Of a stretch of DNA of 64,000 nt, positions 59,411 to 64,000 are shown in pieces. A program made the translations under genes and the position numbers. The DNA is from Lepisosteus oculatus. Taxonomy: Eukaryota; Chordata; Actinopteri; Semionotiformes; Lepisosteidae. The notes below the pieces were generated by a model. The model saw nothing but the letters and a program-made list of their open reading frames with translations, was not told the origin of the DNA and searched no databases. The first letter of the stretch is position 1; each line of letters opens with the position of its first letter. The stretch spans positions 44,772,490 through 44,836,489 of the forward strand of contig NC_090709.1 in NCBI RefSeq assembly GCF_040954835.1, given 5' to 3'.

Positions 59411-59992
59411 AATTACCATCAGCAATGGACCTCCAGCAGACCTATACACAAATATATGAGAGAGGTCTACTGAAACGAGAGGAGCACGATGGAGTACCGA
59501 AGACTTGAAAAAGCACTCACTTTTCTGTGTTTTTGTTGTTACCCAGATTTGTTTTTATGTTCTTTTTCTCTTTGTTTTGAAGTTGTTCTGTTTTTTTTTT
59601 CTTTTTTGTAGGTGTTAGACTACTACAGGGATTTACCTAGGTTCTATTAAGACTTCTTTTATCAAAACATATTTTATTAATAAAAGCGTGATTTCTTAAT
59701 AATCAACTTTAATGTTATCTTTATTAGTAGCTGTATTACAGGTAATGCATGCACAGCCTTTATTATGCTATAGTGAATTTTCAGGTATCCCATGGAGGGA
59801 AGAGAACTGAAATTAAGGAAATACTTATTTAAAGGGGTCTTAAAGTCTTAAAAGTGTTCTGTCACATCTGGGTGTTAATTGAATAGATTTGTTGTATTAT
59901 TTCATATGATTTGACTCTACACTTGTGTTTCTCAGGAGACAGCAGTAATATTGGGGATTTGCGGGTACAGATAATAAATTATACTATACAAG

Positions 59993-61382
59993 TGTAGAGG
60001 TTTGATGGGTTTACTGAGACAATTATTAATTGTAGCAGTAATCACGAGGTTGTTCGTTGTGGTTTTTAGAAAATCAATCGTCAGAACAACTAACAACGCA
60101 CACACGGGTTCAATACACGAGATACATTTATTCATATAAATTGTGCACCAAACATATACTAGTCTGCCTGGATACGAGCAGCAGACCTTACTGTGAGGGT
60201 TATCAATATACAAAGTATATAATCTCGAAGAGATGCAAACACAAAGAGATACACAACAGAGAATATATGTCAATATATATCGTTCGGTTACCAAATCGCT
60301 AATCAGTGTTATTACCCACTGTTACTCTAAACTCGGAAGTAAATACATTACTCATGAATTAAATTGATAACAACTTGTGTTGAGGTACAATTGAATTCTC
60401 AAGACGCAATGTAGAACATGGGGTTTACTTATCCACTGTGTATGGATTTGGAATTTCCCAGCACGAACACCAAACCAGCTGACAGGCTCTGTTGCAGCCT
60501 CAGTCCCAGCGGTTGTCCAATGGGCGTTGTCCCGGCGTCCTCTGGCTACTGGCCAACCAGTCGAGGTGCAGCTCGGAGTAGGACGGGCGGAGGAATCTGA
60601 CTGCGGCGCGCAGGGCAGTCGTTGCTCCGAGGGGATCTACCAGCAGTCCGGCTGGCTGGTAGAAAGTCTCTATGCACTATGCACTCTATGCAGTGTGACG
60701 GCTAGTCCTCACAAGTCACTCTTTTGCCCAGGAAGAAGCTGGTTCGTTCCCGGTCCAGCGCTGCTTCTGAATAAGCTATTCAGGTTGTCGACGAGGGTCC
60801 AACTGTGGGCTGCCGTTGATCAAGCGGAGCGTTCACGTTGGTAGAATTCTGAGTACGTACAGGATCCTCGGCCCCGCGCTTAGAACAAAGTCCAAGTCCC
60901 TTTGCAGACAACAGCCTTTGTCACGTGATTGTCTCTGAGGATGCGCGAAAATGGCCAAGGAGAGCCCTGATCTGAGCTTGCGCTCCCTTTTTGACCAAGA
61001 CACAGATGTGTTCTGATTGGTTGAGAGTTTGGCGGGCATTGGAGACCCACATGGTGTTACCACACCCTGCCAGTCTCTAATTGGTTGATCAAGGTGAGAT
61101 ACGAGTCACATACTCCTGACACTTAGGAATGCAGTCCAGATGTCCATTTGGCACTCCCTAGACAGATAGGCGCCAATGAATGACCATTGATCATGATAGC
61201 CAGGCTTATCTAAGTGCATCCCCGTTTGGGAGCTGTCCCTTATCAAAAGAAAACATCTTAAATCAGCCTGCATGAATACTTTCTCTGTGGCTGAACCACA
61301 GAGATGGAGAGTGAGATGGGGCCTCATTAAGGAAAGCACAGCAACGCTTAATTCTGTCTTATTACCAAGCATTGCTGCTACA
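59993..61382 (-). mobile_element. 1.4 kb LTR-like element, copy 2 (inverted)
   Basis: Reverse-oriented relative of 30099-31502, with the same TGTAGC / CTACA ends, the palindrome ATTAATAATT near one end, and a polyadenylation signal at the matching place (minus strand, near 60130). No target duplication: left flank ACAAG, right flank ACTGC. The flanks suggest a rearrangement at or after insertion. No coding remains. Confidence 0.55.
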
Positions 61383-61721
61383 ACTGCTTAACTTCAAACT
61401 AAACAGGACTATGGGAATGAGATTTGATTTCGAACTGGGTTTTAAATAAATAGGACCGCTGCACTACATTGTGCTTTATGTAAGACAAAAGGTGGGCTTC
61501 CTGTGTTTTCGATAACTCAGTTGTAAGAGCGGAGGAATATAGTGGAAACAGCTGGGAACTCTTTGTTCTCTGGTTTGAATTTGGCTGGAAGAAAGGTGTT
61601 TTTTATGTTCTTTAATCAAAAAGTGAAAATTTGTCGTTCACTTAGTTGTCTTATTTTCTAGGCTTGTAGACTCCTCACTCTTCCTAAAAGAAAGTGCTGC
61701 AGATAAAGATACAGTAGTTGT

Positions 61722-61789
61722 CGGAAGTTTGTTCAGTGGTAGAGCACATACAGGCTGTATGTGGTTGTTTTCAATCGCCGGCGTCTCCA
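61722..61789 (+). pseudogene. tRNA-Ala-like pseudogene
   Basis: TTCAGTGGTAGAGC and the end TCGCCGGCGTCTCCA match tRNA-Ala boxes and acceptor. The anticodon arm and the T arm are degenerate (CATACAGGCTGTATG; TTTTCAATC). A tRNA-derived SINE head is the alternative. Confidence 0.6.
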
Positions 61790-63049
61790 CTCTGGATTTC
61801 TTCCTAAGCGCGATATCTTTCCTTACTTGTGTGTGAATTTCAGCGCGACACATAAACCCCTTTGTCTGTTTTATAAAGATTATATTTTAAATCAGTTAAA
61901 ACAAAAAAGTACCTATTACATACACGTAGAAAACACATGTATCTAATTTGAAAATTTGGGCAATGTATTACTAGTAGTGGAGCTGAGCTCACAGAAGAGC
62001 AGTTGATATTGTTAAACCACGTATTATTTTTAAATGACGCTACTAAGCACTGGCACGGTGTTAGTGCAGTCCTACCCAAGCTTTCTATCGACTGGATGAG
62101 TCTCCTGTTCCATCTCCAATTCTTTCCGCACATTTCGCCTGTTTCACCACCATTATGATTAGACTATAGCCACTAATACGAGAATACTGTTCTGAAAGAC
62201 TGTCTTAAATAATAATGTTGAAAAGGGTAATGATAAGAGTTTTTTTTCATTAAAGTAACCATACATTTGCCTGTATAGTACAACTTATTATCTGTATCCG
62301 CAAATCCCCAATATTAATGCTGTCTCCTGAGAAACACAAGTGTAGAGTCAAATAATATTACAACAAATCTATTCAATTAACACCCCTATGTGACAGAACA
62401 CATTTAAGACTTACACCCCTTTTAAATATGTATTTCCTTCATTTCAGTTCTCTCCCCGGGATACCTGAAAATTCATTATAGTATAATAAAGTCTGTGCAT
62501 GCATTACCTGTAATACAGCTACTGATATAGATAACATTAAACTTCATTATTAAGATATTACACTTTTATTAATAAAATATGTATTGATAAAATTCCTTGT
62601 GAATAATTGTAGTGTCTGGAAAGCAATTGTTCATTACTTAATGACGATATTATTTCCACTACATTCAGGACAGTTCCAATGTAATCTATTGTTCCACTTC
62701 GTCTGCTTAGTCTCCTACTTTAGTAACATCTAATGGGGAGCAGCTGTTATTTTAGGTTTGTTGCAATTGAGAACAGGTTTGCTACAGAGCTGCTGACAAA
62801 TTTCAGCAGCCAGTTTGTTGCAACTGACCCGTTGTAGCTACCAATCAGAAAAAAAACCAAACGCAACAACTTCAAAAGAGAAAGAACATTAAAAACAAAT
62901 CTGGGGAACAACATAAACACAGAATCTAATGCGAGAGCTTTATCAAGTCTTCAGTGCTCCTCTTGTCTCAGTAGACCTCTCTCATATATTTGTGTACAGG
63001 TCAACTGGAGGTACACAGCTGATAGTAATTTAAGTAGGGAGCTGCATCA

Positions 63050-63170
63050 CAGCATGCGTGGGCTGCAAATGGAAAAGTATAGGTTTATTCCATGCTGAAA
63101 ATAGAAGTAAACACAACGTTTCAGCTGTGGAGCCTTCTTTGATTGTGACTCGAAATAAATCTTTACTTGT
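63050..63170 (-). mobile_element. Penelope-like tail, in segment C
   Basis: On the minus strand the CTGAAACGTTGTG core and GCATGGAATAAACC match the tail of the element at 39291. Confidence 0.7.
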
Positions 63171-63248
63171 TCGTTTGATGTTAATTTATCTCCATCAAAT
63201 ACCTAACAGTATCTAAACTCGACAGTTGCTCTCAGTAGCTAAAGACAC

Positions 63249-63342
63249 TGCTCCAGGTGAGGCTTGAACTCACAACCTCAGCATGACTCCGCTGTGCACT
63301 GCTGTATAAGTACTGCACACTGACCAATTGCGCCACTGGAGC
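63249..63342 (-). tRNA. tRNA-Ile(TAT) with intron
   Basis: Reads isoleucine codon ATA. Acceptor GCTCCAG/CTGGAGC with A73, loop CTTATA then A38, with a 20-base intron after position 37 as in vertebrate Ile(TAT). Anticodon stem CAGTA/TGCTG pairs with one T-G. T loop TTCAAGC. This is the intact paralogue of the CAC-anticodon gene at 34030. Confidence 0.93.
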
Positions 63343-64000
63343 TGTGCAAGTTGTGCTCCTCATACAGACTGACGCTGCAGAAACACAGGGTGAAAACGGT
63401 TTCAGTTGTGGATCCATCTATACATGGGGAACACTAAAATAGCAAGGAAAATACAAGAAAAGAAACTGAAAGAATTGTGCTAACAGCAAAGGGGAACTGA
63501 GGGAGGTGGTCAGACAAGTAAATCAGCCTGGCAGATTATTTGTATCGACATTTTTTGAGTCAGTCAGCAAACAGATTTCTCTTCATGTGCCTTAAACTGT
63601 GCAGTTTGTATCTTCGCTGTAGATAGGTTTCTTCAGAAGTCCAGTAAACTGACAATAATGGAGAACTAGCTGACGCACCCCGTCGTGAAGACCCTCTGTA
63701 AGGTGATTACACGTTTCAATTTCAAGTCGCCTCCTTTACACTCAATTGCAGCCCCGAAACTGAGAGAAAGCATGAGAAATGGCTTCAATTTCAATGTGAA
63801 AGTGCAGTACAGGCTCGATGGCTTCACATCTCCCATCAATCAAATAAAATTGCAGTAAAGTGATCTAAATATGACTCTTAAGTACTTGGAAAGATGATTA
63901 TTTTGAGCGTGCCTCCAAGGGTCTGCTACGAGGCTTAAGTTGGCTTCTGATTCGCCAGCTTCTTATGCGTGTTTTTCCTTCCACCTTAAATGGTGCTGCT

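Larger units (their letters stand above)
58880..59990 (-). repeat. segmental duplicate B (inverted)
   Basis: Matches, in reverse, about 62270-63500 of segment C and the same part of A. It includes a damaged Ile tRNA and the Penelope tail. It stops at the 1.4 kb LTR-like element at 59993; the C-like sequence does not resume on the far side. Confidence 0.75.
61580..64000 (+). repeat. segmental duplicate C
   Basis: Counterpart of segment A. Lacks the LTR-like and miniature LTR insertions, and so shows their pre-insertion sites. The Arg-type tRNA position is occupied by unrelated-looking sequence at about 61985-62085. Runs on to the window end. Confidence 0.8.

Noticed and set aside
1-64000. CRISPR array, bacterial operon, phage or plasmid features
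   Set aside because: The regular repeats are kilobase units with eukaryotic tRNA genes; introns and mobile elements show vertebrate nuclear DNA.

Overview
The window is vertebrate nuclear DNA, most likely from a fish: intron-bearing tRNA-Leu(CAA), tRNA-Ile(TAT) and tRNA-Arg(TCT) genes of vertebrate type, an initiator tRNA-Met, a Penelope-like element with a GIY-YIG endonuclease, Tc1, Harbinger, L2-like LINE and Ty3/gypsy remains. No host protein-coding gene was recognised. The meaningful content is RNA polymerase III genes, their spacers, and mobile elements. Species cannot be fixed from the sequence alone.

Layout. 1-4.3 kb: two diverged copies of a tRNA-Leu(CAA) unit. 4.3-5.19 kb: a diverged spacer ending in a relic tRNA-Leu(AAG) 3' end. 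5.19-27.4 kb: eight tandem units of about 2.84 kb (exactly 2838 bp between tRNA genes in units 4-8), each with a plus-strand tRNA-Thr gene and, about 1 kb on, a convergent minus-strand tRNA-Leu(AAG) gene. Unit 4's Thr gene has anticodon AAT (isoleucine). Unit 8's tail is broken by a deletion and then ends. 27.4-29.6 kb: a probable LTR, a tRNA-Ser relic and a decayed relative of the Thr unit. 29.9-34.4 kb: a segment (A) that recurs at 61.6-64 kb (C), inverted in part at 58.9-60 kb (B) and in a fragment at 45.2-45.6 kb (D). A holds a 1.4 kb LTR-like insertion in a tRNA-Ala-like gene, a 533 bp miniature LTR element, an Arg-type tRNA with a TCA (opal) anticodon and an Ile-type tRNA with a CAC (valine) anticodon. 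34.9-47.6 kb: scattered tRNA genes and relics (Thr-CGT, Trp, Asn, iMet, Arg-TCT), two tandem repeats, a Penelope-like element with a 16 bp target duplication, and an inverted 0.84 kb piece of the array. 47.6-50.4 kb: a Tc1-like transposon interrupted by an L2-like LINE that has left a fused open frame. 51-54.4 kb: mostly featureless, with an inverted-repeat element. 54.4-57.5 kb: a broken gypsy element, minus strand. 58.3-58.7 kb: a Harbinger transposase relic. 60-61.4 kb: a second 1.4 kb LTR-like element in reverse.

How it fits together. Spacers around different tRNA genes (Leu-CAA, Thr/Leu-AAG, Ile, iMet/Asn region) share blocks of sequence, so much of the window seems to descend from old multi-tRNA units that were duplicated, inverted and cut up. 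One lineage was recently amplified and homogenised into the 8-unit array, while its edges keep older sequence. The most unusual signal is the number of tRNA bodies whose anticodon no longer matches the identity of the body (Thr to Ile, Ile to Val, Arg to UGA), plus array-wide changes in the T arm of the Thr gene. Transcription and charging of these genes cannot be judged from sequence.
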